Below, one piece after another: positions 16,423 through 25,663 of a stretch of 64,000 bases of DNA. The notes under the pieces are model-generated. The model was not told the DNA's origin, searched no databases, and worked only from the letters and a program-made list of their open reading frames with translations. Origin of the DNA: Pseudomonas sp. CBZ-4 (lineage in GTDB: Bacteria > Pseudomonadota > Gammaproteobacteria > Pseudomonadales > Pseudomonadaceae); the NCBI RefSeq assembly GCF_000346755.1, contig NZ_ANNV01000040.1, positions 1 through 64,000 on the forward strand. Direction: 5' to 3'. Within the stretch, counting starts at the first letter, position 1. The number at the start of each line of letters is the position of its first letter. A program made the translations under genes and the position numbers.

Positions 16423-16558
16423 AGGGAAAAAATCAGTTAACCGATTGATTTGTATAAATAAATATCTTGAATTGAAGCGTTTTTATGCAGTCTCTGGCAC
16501 GTGAGGAGGCGGGGCGTTTGCAAGTATTTTCAAACTTGCAGTGGCGTTGAATCTCGAT

Positions 16559-16587
16559 GGAACCAGATGGCCAGGCTTTGCCACACA
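16559..16587 (+). promoter_or_regulatory. hrp box (HrpL promoter) of the hrpJ operon
   Basis: GGAACC, a 16-bp spacer, then CCACACA fits the GGAACC-N15/16-CCACNNA consensus exactly. It lies 31 bp before the hrpJ ATG and rules out the longer hrpJ frame that would begin at 16501. Confidence 0.9.
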
Positions 16588-16617
16588 GGGAAACACTCTT
16601 CCTGTTTTGGTCTGCCC

Positions 16618-17676
16618 ATGAAAGTCGAACCTCATAGCGATGTGCAAACAGTCCAGCACCCGGACCAACGCGTTGTCAGCAATGCCTCCGTGCCCACGCC
16701 GATGAGGGGAGTGGATGAGCTGGCCCATCTGTTCAATCAGGAAGTACAACTCAATAAGCTCCCTCTGGACCAGCGGCACATGGGAGTGCGCGTCCCTCCG
16801 GCTGAACAGATGGTGCAGCTGTACGACCAGTTGGGTCATCCGGCGCAGGCGAGCATGGCCTCCGTTTCGCGTCGACTCAGGATGCAGTTGCTGCAAAGCG
16901 CGGGTGTCGGCAAGTTGCTCGAAAACGCAGGCGGGGATCCGGCTCGTGCGTTCGTGGTGCTCAAGCATATGGCGGCTCAGGCGGACACTGAAGTGCGTAA
17001 GTATGAGGCCGCCCTGGCACGCGCAGCGCTTGCCAAGCTGGCAGCCCGCTTCAGAGGCGAGATTCAGGCTGGCCTGAACATTGCGCTCTCATTGCAGGAG
17101 GCCTGTGCCGATCCGCAGGAGTGCCAAGCGCTACGAACGCTCTACTACGCCAGTGTGGTCACGCGCCAATCCCTGTCGACGATGATGCAGGCCCTGCTGG
17201 GTGTGTATGGCGGCGAGCGCTTCCATCAAGGGCTCAATGTGATGCGTAAAGCCTTGGCGGACGATATCGCCGCCAAGGTGTCATCGATGCCCACGCCATT
17301 GTTGCGCTCCCTGCTGCTGGGCCTGCAAAGCTGTGGGCAGTTGGGTGCCGTGTTGGCCGGTTGCCTGGCGTTGAACCTGCGACTGGGTATCGATCAGGAC
17401 GCCGTTCCCCTGCTGCAGCGCCTGCTTGGCTATGCCAGCAGCGGTATCTTCGCCGAGGAAATCCTGCGGTTGGGGGAAGAGATGGGGGGTGATTCGCCCT
17501 CGAGGAAACTGCCAGCCCTCAACGCGCTTTACCCCCTGGTCCGGCAGATGCCCTTGGCCTTGTGGCCTGACAGTAGAGTCCGCGAGGAAGCCTTGTTCAG
17601 GTTTATCGCGGTGATGGACGAGCTGAACCGGCTCGACGGTGGAACCCAGCGTTTTCCTGCGATGGCGGGGATCTGA
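16618..17676 (+). CDS. hrpJ: HrpJ, type III gatekeeper (SctW/YopN family)
   Basis: 352 residues from ATG 16618 (MKVEPHSDVQTVQH), the first ATG after the hrp box. The helical mid region (about 85-300) is typical of HrpJ/YopN/SepL gatekeepers, which control the order of secretion of translocators and effectors and are themselves secreted. It is the first gene of the long operon ending with hrcU, and its stop is followed one base later by the hrcV GTG start. The family call rests on order and overall character; no catalytic motif exists to check. Confidence 0.85.
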   Translation: MKVEPHSDVQTVQHPDQRVVSNASVPTPMRGVDELAHLFNQEVQLNKLPLDQRHMGVRVPPAEQMVQLYDQLGHPAQASMASVSRRLRMQLLQSAGVGKLLENAGGDPARAFVVLKHMAAQADTEVRKYEAALARAALAKLAARFRGEIQAGLNIALSLQEACADPQECQALRTLYYASVVTRQSLSTMMQALLGVYGGERFHQGLNVMRKALADDIAAKVSSMPTPLLRSLLLGLQSCGQLGAVLAGCLALNLRLGIDQDAVPLLQRLLGYASSGIFAEEILRLGEEMGGDSPSRKLPALNALYPLVRQMPLALWPDSRVREEALFRFIAVMDELNRLDGGTQRFPAMAGI

Positions 17677-17677
17677 G

Positions 17678-19771
17678 GTGACCCTGCTGTCAACCATCAA
17701 CGGCATGTTGCTCAAAGTCGCACAGCGCGCCGAAGTGCTGGGCGCCGTAGTCGTCATGGCCATTGTCTTTATCTTTATCGTGCCACTGCCGACCTGGCTC
17801 GTAGATATTCTGATTGCGCTCAATATCTGCATATCTTGCCTGCTGATCGTGCTGGCGCTTTATCTGCCTGGCCCTCTGGCATTCTCGTCGTTCCCGTCGA
17901 TTCTGTTGTTGACCACCATGTTTCGGCTGGCCCTGTCGATCGCGACCACACGCCTGATCCTGTTGGAGCAGGACGCCGGTGATATCGTCGAGGCGTTCGG
18001 TAATTTCGTGGTGGGGGGGAACCTGGCGGTAGGGATGGTGATCTTCCTGATCCTGACCCTGGTCAACTTCCTGGTGATCACCAAGGGTTCGGAGCGGGTC
18101 GCCGAGGTTGCGGCACGGTTCAGCCTGGATGCCATGCCGGGAAAGCAAATGTCGATCGACAGCGATTTGCGTGCCGGGCTGATTGACGGCATTCAAGCGC
18201 GTGACAAGCGTGATCAGCTGTCGCGTGAAAGCCAACTGTTCGGGGCCATGGATGGCGCGATGAAATTCGTCAAGGGCGATGCCATCGCCGGTTTGATCAT
18301 CGTCGTGGTCAACCTGTTGGGAGGCTTTTCCACGGGCATGTTCCAGCACGGTTTGAGCGCAGCCGATTCGATGGCATTGTATTCGGTACTGACCATCGGT
18401 GATGGTCTGATTGCACAGATTCCAGCGCTGCTGATCTCCCTGACGGCTGGCATGATCATTACCCGCGTGGCACCGGAAGGGCGCAAGGGCGTCATTAACA
18501 TGGGCGCCGAAATTGCCCGGCAAATGACCAGCGAGCCGAAAAGCTGGGTGATTGCGTCGGTGGGAATGCTGGCGTTTGCCGTGGTCCCTGGCATGCCGAC
18601 CCTGGTGTTTATCCTGATTGCGCTGATAACCGGCAGCCTGGGTTACTTCCTGGTGCGTCAGCGTGCTCGACAGGAAAAGCCCCCCAATGAAGCCGCCACC
18701 GTCGTGCGCCCCGAAGAGAACGGTAAAGAGGACTTGCGCGGATTCGATCCGTCGCGCCCCTACCTGCTGCAGTTTTCCCCCGTTCTGCGCGGAACGCCCG
18801 AAGTGACGGATCTGATTCATGGGATTCGCCAGGCCCGAAACTCGCTGGTCGCCAACATTGGCCTGACACTGCCGCCGTTCGAAGTCGAACTCGATGACGC
18901 CCTGGCCGACGATGAAATGCGCTTTTGCGTGCATGAAGTGCCCATGGTCAAGGCGTCGGTGGTGGGGCGTGTGGCCGTTGCGCGAAAGGCGCTGACGGTT
19001 GAGCCCGAGCACGCCATGCCGGGGGTGGTCGAGCGGGATGAACAGGATTGGCTCTGGCTGCCCCCTGATGATCCGCTGCTTGATGATCCGCAACTGGAGC
19101 GCTTCACTGCCACGAGCCTGATCATCGAGCGCATGAGGCAGGCAATGATGCTCAGCGGGCCACAGTTCCTGGGGATTCAGGAGAGCAAGTCGATCCTGAG
19201 TTGGCTGGAGCAAAACCAGCCTGAGCTGGTGCAGGAGCTGCAGCGAATCATGCCGCTGTCGCGTTTTTCGGCGGTGTTGCAACGCCTGGCCAGTGAAGGT
19301 GTACCCCTGCGGGCGGTGCGGCTGATCGTCGAGTCGCTGATCGAATACGGGCAGCATGAGCGTGAGCCGGAAGCCCTGGCCGACTATGCGCGCATTGCCC
19401 TCAAGGCACAGATCTACCACCAGTACAGCGAGGCCGACGGCCTGCACGCGTGGCTGTTGTCGCCACAGAGCGAAAACATCCTGCGTGAAGCCCTGCGCCA
19501 GACCCAGACCGGGGTGTTTTTCGCGCTGGGCGAGGAACACAGCGCGGGGCTTATCAGCCTGCTCAATCAGGCCTTCGTCTTAAGGGCCAAGACCAAGAGC
19601 GTGATGTTGGTGGCGCAAGACTTGCGCAGCCCCTTGCGCACCTTGTTGCTGGAAGAGTTCAACCATGTACCGGTGCTGTCTTTCGCTGAGTTGGGGAGCA
19701 GCTCCAAGGTCAAGGTATTGGGGCGCATTGACCTTGGTCAGGAAGCGTTGATGCGGGGTGCAGTGGCATGA
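17678..19771 (+). CDS. hrcV: HrcV, inner-membrane export gate protein (SctV)
   Basis: 697 residues from GTG 17678. The N-terminal half has the conserved FHIPEP multi-pass membrane domain with FSSFPSILLLTTMFRLALSI, DAGDIVEAFGNFVVGGN and GSERVAEVAARFSLDAMPGKQM (in parts). The C-terminal cytoplasmic domain forms the nonameric ring that binds chaperone-effector complexes. It is the most conserved gene of the cluster and groups with HrcV of plant-type (Hrp1) systems by memory. The frame is open 39 bp further up, but the GTG just after the hrpJ stop is the natural start. Confidence 0.95.
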   Translation: MTLLSTINGMLLKVAQRAEVLGAVVVMAIVFIFIVPLPTWLVDILIALNICISCLLIVLALYLPGPLAFSSFPSILLLTTMFRLALSIATTRLILLEQDAGDIVEAFGNFVVGGNLAVGMVIFLILTLVNFLVITKGSERVAEVAARFSLDAMPGKQMSIDSDLRAGLIDGIQARDKRDQLSRESQLFGAMDGAMKFVKGDAIAGLIIVVVNLLGGFSTGMFQHGLSAADSMALYSVLTIGDGLIAQIPALLISLTAGMIITRVAPEGRKGVINMGAEIARQMTSEPKSWVIASVGMLAFAVVPGMPTLVFILIALITGSLGYFLVRQRARQEKPPNEAATVVRPEENGKEDLRGFDPSRPYLLQFSPVLRGTPEVTDLIHGIRQARNSLVANIGLTLPPFEVELDDALADDEMRFCVHEVPMVKASVVGRVAVARKALTVEPEHAMPGVVERDEQDWLWLPPDDPLLDDPQLERFTATSLIIERMRQAMMLSGPQFLGIQESKSILSWLEQNQPELVQELQRIMPLSRFSAVLQRLASEGVPLRAVRLIVESLIEYGQHEREPEALADYARIALKAQIYHQYSEADGLHAWLLSPQSENILREALRQTQTGVFFALGEEHSAGLISLLNQAFVLRAKTKSVMLVAQDLRSPLRTLLLEEFNHVPVLSFAELGSSSKVKVLGRIDLGQEALMRGAVA

Positions 19772-19805
19772 ACCCGCGGCCATGGTCGGTTCGAAGGAGG
19801 GCTTG

Positions 19806-20708
19806 ATGATGTTTGAGTTGCGGGTGCTTGATGGGCTGCGGCAGGGCGCTGCGTTACCGTTGTTCGGCGAACAGTGGAGCATCGGCGCCCAGGCAGACGC
19901 TGACTTGGTGCTGAGTGATCCGGGGGTATCCGAGCACCATGCTCAGCTGCGCTTTTTCGACGCCAACTGGTCGGTGCAGGCCCAGGCGCAGTTGGTGTAC
20001 GCAGCGGATGGCCAGGCCATGGCGCAGATCCCGCACCTGGCGTTGAACGTTCCCTTTCTGGTGGGCGGCGTACGTCTGTGTGTGACCTTGGCGGAGCAGC
20101 CGTGGCCCCCGTCACCGGCTCCGGTATCCGTAGTCTCGTCATCGCCGGATGAACCTGCGCAGGCACTGAAGTTGTCGTCCATCTCGCCCGTGCAGCAAAA
20201 GCGCTTGATCAGCCTGGTGCTGGTGATGGCGGTGATCATCGCGGTGGTGGGCATGGTCTCCACAGGGGAGCATGAGGCGCAGGCTTCACTGATGCCAGCG
20301 GTGGTGAACAAACACGAATTGGCTTCACCGTCTGACGTGCGCCAGCAGTTGCTGAAGATGCTCGGCGAGCGGGAGTTGAGCCAGCGGATCAGCTTGCAAG
20401 TGATCAATGGCCAAGTTGTGCTCAGTGGGGGCGTGTCCCAGGACGATGTTGAGTTGGTGGCGCGGATGCTCAGCCGTTTTGGCGAGCAATTTGACAGCGC
20501 GGTACCGGTGATCAGCCGTGTGCGTGTGCGCGATGATGCATTGCCGTTCAGGATTGTGCAGATCGTCGGCGGGCCGAACGGTCACGTGGTTCTGGAGGAG
20601 GGCAGCCGACTCTTTGTTGGCGATCAGGTGGAAGGGCTGCGCCTGGTACTGATCGACAACAGCAAGGTGGTGTTTGATGGCACGCAGCGTTACGAGGTGC
20701 ACTGGTGA
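19806..20708 (+). CDS. hrpQ: HrpQ, inner-membrane ring component (SctD)
   Basis: 300 residues from ATG 19806, preceded by GAAGGAGGG. An FHA-like N-terminal cytoplasmic domain (1-95, LRVLDGLRQGAALPL, SDPGVSEHHAQL), one transmembrane helix near 137-155 (LISLVLVMAVIIAVVGMV) and a periplasmic C-terminal half with BON/ring-building repeats. This is the SctD layout. It is the second ring of the basal body with HrcJ. The frame extends 48 bp upstream into hrcV but has no ribosome site there. Confidence 0.88.
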   Translation: MMFELRVLDGLRQGAALPLFGEQWSIGAQADADLVLSDPGVSEHHAQLRFFDANWSVQAQAQLVYAADGQAMAQIPHLALNVPFLVGGVRLCVTLAEQPWPPSPAPVSVVSSSPDEPAQALKLSSISPVQQKRLISLVLVMAVIIAVVGMVSTGEHEAQASLMPAVVNKHELASPSDVRQQLLKMLGERELSQRISLQVINGQVVLSGGVSQDDVELVARMLSRFGEQFDSAVPVISRVRVRDDALPFRIVQIVGGPNGHVVLEEGSRLFVGDQVEGLRLVLIDNSKVVFDGTQRYEVHW

Positions 20709-22063
20709 GTACGCCATTGAACGTGCGCCTCGACGCCTGGCAGCAGCGTCAGGCCCACGCGCTGAGCAGCTTTGCGCCAGTGGCGATGCGCGGTCGAATC
20801 CAGCGCGTCAATGGCATGCTGCTGCAGTGCCGGCTGCCGCAGGCGCGTATCGGCGACTTGTGCCGGGTCGAAAAAACGCCGGGTGACTGCATGCTCGCCG
20901 AAATCATCGGCTTTGATCAGCAGGATGCGGTGCTCAGTGCCCTGGGGAATCTGGAAGGTGTGCGCGTGGGGGCCAGTGTCGAGCGCCTGGGCGTATCGCA
21001 TCGGGTGCAGGTCAGCGCAGCGCTGTTGGGCCAGGTGCTGGATGGTTTCGGGCGGCCGATCACGGGGCAGGGGGCCAGTGCGTTTGTCGACGCTGAGCTG
21101 CCGGATACCAGTGCGGTGTTGTGCGAAGCGCCGTTGCCCACCGAGCGGCCGCGGATCAACCGTGCGCTGGCTACCGGCGTACGCTCCATCGATGGACTGA
21201 TGACGCTTGGTGAAGGCCAGCGCGTCGGTCTGTTCGCCGGGGCCGGCTGTGGCAAGACGACCTTGTTGGCCGAGATCGCCCGTAACGTCGAGTGTGATGT
21301 CATCGTGTTCGGCCTGATCGGCGAGCGGGGTCGTGAATTGCGCGAGTTCCTCGACCATGAGCTGGATGACCAGCTGCGCGCCAAAGCGGTACTGGTGTGT
21401 GCCACCTCTGATCGCTCCAGCATGGAGCGCGCCCGCGCCGCGTTCACCGCCACGGCATTGGCCGAGGGTTTTCGGCGCAAGGGGCAACGGGTGTTGCTGC
21501 TGATCGATTCCCTGACCCGTTTCGCCAGGGCCCAACGCGAAATCGGCCTGGCTGCCGGCGAACCCCTGGGGCGCGGTGGCCTGCCACCTTCGGTGTACAG
21601 CTTGCTGCCACGATTGGTGGAGCGCGCCGGGTTGACCCGCGATGGGGTGATCACGGCCATCTACACCGTGCTGATCGAGCAGGACTCGATGACTGACCCG
21701 GTGGCCGATGAAGTCCGTTCGCTGCTCGATGGCCATATCGTGCTGTCACGTAAATTGGCCGAGCGTGGACACTATCCGGCGGTGGATGTGCTCGCCAGCC
21801 TTTCACGAATATTGACCAACGTCGCAGAGCCTGAAGATATCCGCGCGGGTACGGCGTTGCGACGTTTGCTGTCGGCCTACCAGCAGATCGAGCTGATGCT
21901 CAAGCTGGGGGAGTACCAGCCTGGCAGCGATGCCCTGACTGACCTGGCAGTGAACAGTCGCCAGGCGGTGGATGGTTTCCTTCGCCAGGATTTGCGTGAG
22001 CCCACGCCGATGGCGGCCACGCTGGAGCAACTCAAGGAGCTGACGGCCTATGTCCCATTCTGA
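20705..22063 (+). CDS. hrcN: HrcN, type III secretion ATPase (SctN)
   Basis: 452 residues, GTG start overlapping the hrpQ stop. Walker A in FAGAGCGKTTLL (about 179-190), Walker B in VLLLIDSLTRFA, and the family stretch PPSVYSLLPRLVERAG. It is the hexameric ATPase at the cytoplasmic face that unfolds substrates, related to the F1 beta subunit and FliI. Length is normal for HrcN. The following genes hrpO and hrpE encode its stalk and stator partners. Confidence 0.96.
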   Translation: MSTPLNVRLDAWQQRQAHALSSFAPVAMRGRIQRVNGMLLQCRLPQARIGDLCRVEKTPGDCMLAEIIGFDQQDAVLSALGNLEGVRVGASVERLGVSHRVQVSAALLGQVLDGFGRPITGQGASAFVDAELPDTSAVLCEAPLPTERPRINRALATGVRSIDGLMTLGEGQRVGLFAGAGCGKTTLLAEIARNVECDVIVFGLIGERGRELREFLDHELDDQLRAKAVLVCATSDRSSMERARAAFTATALAEGFRRKGQRVLLLIDSLTRFARAQREIGLAAGEPLGRGGLPPSVYSLLPRLVERAGLTRDGVITAIYTVLIEQDSMTDPVADEVRSLLDGHIVLSRKLAERGHYPAVDVLASLSRILTNVAEPEDIRAGTALRRLLSAYQQIELMLKLGEYQPGSDALTDLAVNSRQAVDGFLRQDLREPTPMAATLEQLKELTAYVPF

Positions 22064-22478
22064 TGTGCTGCTCGGTGAAGTGGAGACGCTACGGCGTCTG
22101 CGCAGGCACAGGGCCGATCGGGCCGAGCGTGCCCTGCGTGAGGCGAAACGAGAGCAGCAGGCCCTGCTTGTTCACATCCGGCAGGCCCAGGATGCACTTG
22201 AACACACGCGGCAGGAGGAGGCTCGGCAAAGCGCTCAGTTGCTCAGCCAGCACCAGGGCCAGACGCTGACCTTGAAGGGCCTCAAATCCTGGAGCGCACA
22301 GGAACGCTCTTTATCCGCCAGTACCCAGCGTGAAGAAGGGCAACTCGAGGCGTTGCGCAACCAACGGACAGAAAAGGAAAACCGGGTTGGCAGTGCCCAG
22401 AAACAGGCCACCGAATGCCTGCGGCAGGTGGAAAAGCTTCAGGAGCTCTCTCTTTTGCTGGCACAGGAGCCGACATGA
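22050..22478 (+). CDS. hrpO: HrpO, ATPase stalk/coiled-coil protein (SctO)
   Basis: 142 residues, almost wholly coiled coil (RRLRRHRADRAERALREAKR..., in part), as expected for the FliJ/YscO family that inserts into the ATPase ring. It overlaps hrcN by 14 bp and ends in an ATGA overlap with hrpP. Identification rests on position and helical character. Confidence 0.85.
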   Translation: MSHSDVLLGEVETLRRLRRHRADRAERALREAKREQQALLVHIRQAQDALEHTRQEEARQSAQLLSQHQGQTLTLKGLKSWSAQERSLSASTQREEGQLEALRNQRTEKENRVGSAQKQATECLRQVEKLQELSLLLAQEPT

Positions 22479-22933
22479 CCCAGGTAGCAAATAAACCCAC
22501 TGAGCGTCCACGCCTGCGTGAACCACGGGATGAGCGTGAACCGGGAGCGGCGGGCGTCGTGCCCTGGGAGCAAGGGCGACTGTTCGCACGGTTGTTTGCT
22601 GATGAGCGGGAGGGCGGCGGAGCGGGAGCCTCCTTGTCGGCGAAAAAATCAGCAGCGGGTGTCGCCCAGATCGAAGCGCTCGCCGAACAGCTGGGGCCGC
22701 GTGTGTTGGCCGGTTCGCAGTGGCCGTTGCAGGCGGTGCTGTACTTGCCGCGCCTGGGACGGATCAACGCCAGCGTGCGCCGCGAACAGGGCGCCTGGGG
22801 CATTGAGCTGGAGGCGGAACACGACGCCACTGCGCGCTGGCTCAGCGGCGTACGGCAACAATGTGAGGACCGATTTGCGCAAGCGCTGGGGCTGCCGGTC
22901 AACCTGATTCTGCCAAGCGTCGGTAAACCATGA
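22475..22933 (+). CDS. hrpP: HrpP, needle/pilus length or substrate-switch protein (SctP)
   Basis: 152 residues from ATG 22475 overlapping the hrpO stop. The first 45 residues are polar and Pro/Arg-rich and probably disordered. The C-terminal half (about 70-150) reads like the compact FliK/HrpP switch domain. HrpP is needed in P. syringae for pilus assembly and is itself secreted. It overlaps hrcQ by 4 bp. Low sequence conservation makes this mainly a positional call. Confidence 0.8.
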   Translation: MTQVANKPTERPRLREPRDEREPGAAGVVPWEQGRLFARLFADEREGGGAGASLSAKKSAAGVAQIEALAEQLGPRVLAGSQWPLQAVLYLPRLGRINASVRREQGAWGIELEAEHDATARWLSGVRQQCEDRFAQALGLPVNLILPSVGKP

Positions 22934-23943
22934 TCGTACCGTTACTGACATTGCCTTCGATCAAGGGCGACGTGGTAGCCGCACGCCACCGACTGGGCCG
23001 TGGCCTGCGTCTGCCGTTCCAGGTCGCGGGGCAGGCCGGTGAGTTGCGGCTCGAGCCTGGACGTCCGCCATCTGGCGGCGAATCGCTGTGCTTCGACACG
23101 CAATGCGGTGTGCTGGCACTCGCTAAGGCAGGGCCGTTGCTCAGCCTGCTGGGTGAGTGTCCGGTGACCTTCGCTGGGGCTGGCGACGATCCGGACTCCT
23201 GGTTCTGGGCGTTGTTCCAGTATCACCTGAGCCCCGACGTGCGAGCGCTGCTGGGTTACGTGCGATTGCTCCACACCCAGCGCCCAACGGGCTTTGGCTG
23301 CCGTCTCACCGTGACGCTGGGTGAATCCTGGGTTGAGGGTTATGTGTGGCTGAGCCCCGAAAGCTTTTTGGCCTTGCACGAGGCGGGGGCCTGGCGGGCC
23401 ACGGCTGCGCCGCTGCCGTTGTCGTTTCAACTGGCAATTGCCGTGACCCTTGGGCGGTTGCGGGTCCCGATCCTACAGGCCAGCGGCCTGCGAGCCGGCG
23501 ATGTGCTGGTGCTTGAACAGAGTTTTTTCCAGGCCCGCGGCAGCGGTTATGTGCCGGTCGGCAGAGCGCGCCTGCATGGCAGCATTGACGATGACGCCGG
23601 GCGCTTGCATTTCACGCTTACTTCTATCGAGGACACATCCGTGGACGAAGATTTTGCTGTACCTCATTACGCGGGCCCGGAAGACGATGAACCCGTCATG
23701 GATGTATTCGGCCCTGAGCCGTTTGATGAATTGAGCATGACACTGAGCGTGCGCTGCGGAACACTGAACCTGACCCTCGGGGAGTTGCGTAACCTCGCAC
23801 CCGGTTCGGTGCTGGGCATTGCCGGTTTCGCGCCGACGATGGCGGGCCTGTATTACGGCGATCGGCCCATTGGCCAGGGGCAGTTGGTGGAGGTCGACGG
23901 GCGCCTGGGGTTGCAGCTGTCCCGGGTGGTGTTCGGTCGATGA
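22930..23943 (+). CDS. hrcQ: HrcQ, full-length sorting-platform protein (SctQ)
   Basis: 337 residues. The N-terminal part corresponds to HrcQa and the C-terminal SPOA domain (about 265-337, [20 protein letters not shown], in part) to HrcQb. In P. syringae these are two separate genes; here they are one frame with an acidic linker ([21 protein letters not shown]) at the usual junction. The protein builds the cytosolic sorting platform under the export gate. A GTG at 23641 with its own Shine-Dalgarno could give a separate C-terminal product. Confidence 0.92.
   Translation: MIVPLLTLPSIKGDVVAARHRLGRGLRLPFQVAGQAGELRLEPGRPPSGGESLCFDTQCGVLALAKAGPLLSLLGECPVTFAGAGDDPDSWFWALFQYHLSPDVRALLGYVRLLHTQRPTGFGCRLTVTLGESWVEGYVWLSPESFLALHEAGAWRATAAPLPLSFQLAIAVTLGRLRVPILQASGLRAGDVLVLEQSFFQARGSGYVPVGRARLHGSIDDDAGRLHFTLTSIEDTSVDEDFAVPHYAGPEDDEPVMDVFGPEPFDELSMTLSVRCGTLNLTLGELRNLAPGSVLGIAGFAPTMAGLYYGDRPIGQGQLVEVDGRLGLQLSRVVFGR
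23629..23643 (+). promoter_or_regulatory. Internal ribosome binding site and GTG start in hrcQ
   Basis: GAGGA at 23629-23633 stands 7 nt before an in-frame GTG (23641), exactly at the acidic linker before the SPOA domain. Translation from it would give a 100-residue HrcQb-like protein. Internal starts of this kind are known in other SctQ genes; here it is inferred. Confidence 0.5.
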
Positions 23944-24593
23944 TACTTCAAGGGCTGGACCCGATAGTCCTGGCGATATTTCTGGGGGCGCTGTCGTTGA
24001 TGCCCATGCTGTTGGTGGTCTGCACAGCCTTCTTGAAAATCGTGATTGTGCTGATGATTACCCGCAATGCCATCGGCGTACAACAGGTCCCGCCGAGCAT
24101 GGCCATCAACGGAATCGCCCTGGCGGCCACCCTGTTTATCATGGCGCCGGTGGGGTATGAGATCGCCGAGAGCGTCAAGGCTTCGCCCCTGGACATGAGC
24201 AACGTGCAAACGTTTCTGGACACCGGCAATGAGGCCATCAAGCCCTTGCGTGCCTTCATGCTGCGTAATGTGGACCCCGATGTGCTGACCCATCTACTGG
24301 AAAACACCGCACGTCTGTGGCCGGCGAAAATGGCGCAGGAGGTACAGCGTGAGGACCTTATCCTGCTGATTCCGGCTTTTGTGCTATCGCAATTGCAGGC
24401 GGGGTTCGAGATCGGGTTCCTGATCTACATCCCCTTCATCGTGATCGACCTTATTGTTTCCAACCTGCTGCTCGCGCTGGGCATGCAGATGGTCTCGCCG
24501 ATGACTATTTCCCTGCCGCTCAAGCTGTTGCTGTTCGTGCTGGTGTCTGGCTGGTCGCGGTTGCTCGACAGCCTGTTCCTTTCCTATCTCTGA
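23940..24593 (+). CDS. hrcR: HrcR, export apparatus membrane protein (SctR)
   Basis: 217 residues, FliP family. Signature stretches [19 protein letters not shown] and [18 protein letters not shown] near the N-terminus and [26 protein letters not shown] in the second half, with four predicted membrane segments. HrcR pentamers with HrcS and HrcT form the export pore. It starts with an ATGA overlap with hrcQ. Confidence 0.96.
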   Translation: MILQGLDPIVLAIFLGALSLMPMLLVVCTAFLKIVIVLMITRNAIGVQQVPPSMAINGIALAATLFIMAPVGYEIAESVKASPLDMSNVQTFLDTGNEAIKPLRAFMLRNVDPDVLTHLLENTARLWPAKMAQEVQREDLILLIPAFVLSQLQAGFEIGFLIYIPFIVIDLIVSNLLLALGMQMVSPMTISLPLKLLLFVLVSGWSRLLDSLFLSYL

Positions 24594-24600
24594 GAGGCGT

Positions 24601-24864
24601 ATGGAACCTATCGTGCTATTCAAGCAAGGCATGTTGCTGGTGGTTGTGCTGTCGGCGCCGCCGCTGATCGTGGCGGTGGTGGTCGGGGTACTGACCTCCC
24701 TGGTACAGGCGTTGATGCAGATCCAGGACCAGACATTACCCTTCGGCATCAAACTGGTGGCAGTGGGTGTCACATTGATCCTGACAGGCCGCTGGATTGG
24801 CGTGGAGTTGATCCAGCTGATCAACCTGACGTTTGAAATGATCGGCCGTTCGGCCCTGAACTGA
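24601..24864 (+). CDS. hrcS: HrcS, export apparatus membrane protein (SctS)
   Basis: 87 residues, FliQ family, two transmembrane helices (about 14-38 and 53-75) and the family stretch VLTSLVQALMQIQDQTLPF. Length is normal. It lies 7 bp after hrcR and 10 bp before hrcT. Confidence 0.95.
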   Translation: MEPIVLFKQGMLLVVVLSAPPLIVAVVVGVLTSLVQALMQIQDQTLPFGIKLVAVGVTLILTGRWIGVELIQLINLTFEMIGRSALN

Positions 24865-24874
24865 GGCCTGGCCT

Positions 24875-25663
24875 GTGCTGCTTTATCTTGAATATCTACC
24901 CAGCCTGATTATCGGCATGGCGCGTATCTACCCCTGTGGCATCCTGGTGGCGGCGTTCTGTTTTCAACACGTGCGTGGCCTGCCCCGGCACACCGTCGTG
25001 ATGGTCATGGCGCTGCTGCCCGCTCCGGGCATTCACGCTGCTCTGGCGGGGCAGGACATTTCAGCGCTGATGCTCGGTATGCTGGTGATCAAGGAAGTGG
25101 TCCTGGGATTGCTGCTAGGGGTGTTGTTGTCGATGCCGTTCTGGATGTTCGAATCGGTGGGCGCGCTGCTGGACAACCAGCGTGGCGCCTTGGCCGGTGG
25201 CCAGCTGAACCCGTCACTGGGGCCGGACGCGACACCCATCGGGCACATGTTCAAGCAGCTGGCGATTTACCTGTTGATAGCCATCCTGGGGTTGGGCGCG
25301 TTGACTCAGGTGATCTGGGACAGTTACCTGATCTGGCCACCTACCGTGTGGTTTCCGTTACCCGCCGCTGAGGGCATGAGCGTATTTGTCGGGCTGCTGG
25401 GTGACACGTTCATGCACATGATGCTTTACGCGGCGCCCTTTATTGCAGTGTTGTTGCTGTTGGAGTTCGGCATTGCGTTGCTGGGTGTCTATAGCCAGCA
25501 ATTGCAAGTGAGTACCTTGGCGCCGCCGGTCAAGTGCCTGGCGGGGATCGGTATTTTGTTGCTGTACTTTGCCTTGTTGCAGGATCTGATTGTCGGGCGC
25601 ATGAGCCAGTTGGGTGACCTCAAGCACTACCTGGGGCTTTTGTTCAAGGTCCCGACGCCGTGA
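24875..25663 (+). CDS. hrcT: HrcT, export apparatus membrane protein (SctT)
   Basis: 262 residues, FliR family, six or so membrane segments and the conserved LLDNQRGALAG near the middle. GTG start at 24875; overlaps hrcU by 4 bp. Forms the pore with HrcR and HrcS. Confidence 0.95.
   Translation: MLLYLEYLPSLIIGMARIYPCGILVAAFCFQHVRGLPRHTVVMVMALLPAPGIHAALAGQDISALMLGMLVIKEVVLGLLLGVLLSMPFWMFESVGALLDNQRGALAGGQLNPSLGPDATPIGHMFKQLAIYLLIAILGLGALTQVIWDSYLIWPPTVWFPLPAAEGMSVFVGLLGDTFMHMMLYAAPFIAVLLLLEFGIALLGVYSQQLQVSTLAPPVKCLAGIGILLLYFALLQDLIVGRMSQLGDLKHYLGLLFKVPTP

Noticed and set aside
16501..16617. Longer hrpJ N-terminus
   Set aside because: It would contain the hrp box promoter; ATG 16618 downstream of it is the sensible start.
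17690..19540. 616-codon open frame on the minus strand opposite hrcV
   Set aside because: High-GC shadow of a well supported gene; the His/Gln/Arg-rich translation has no protein-like pattern.
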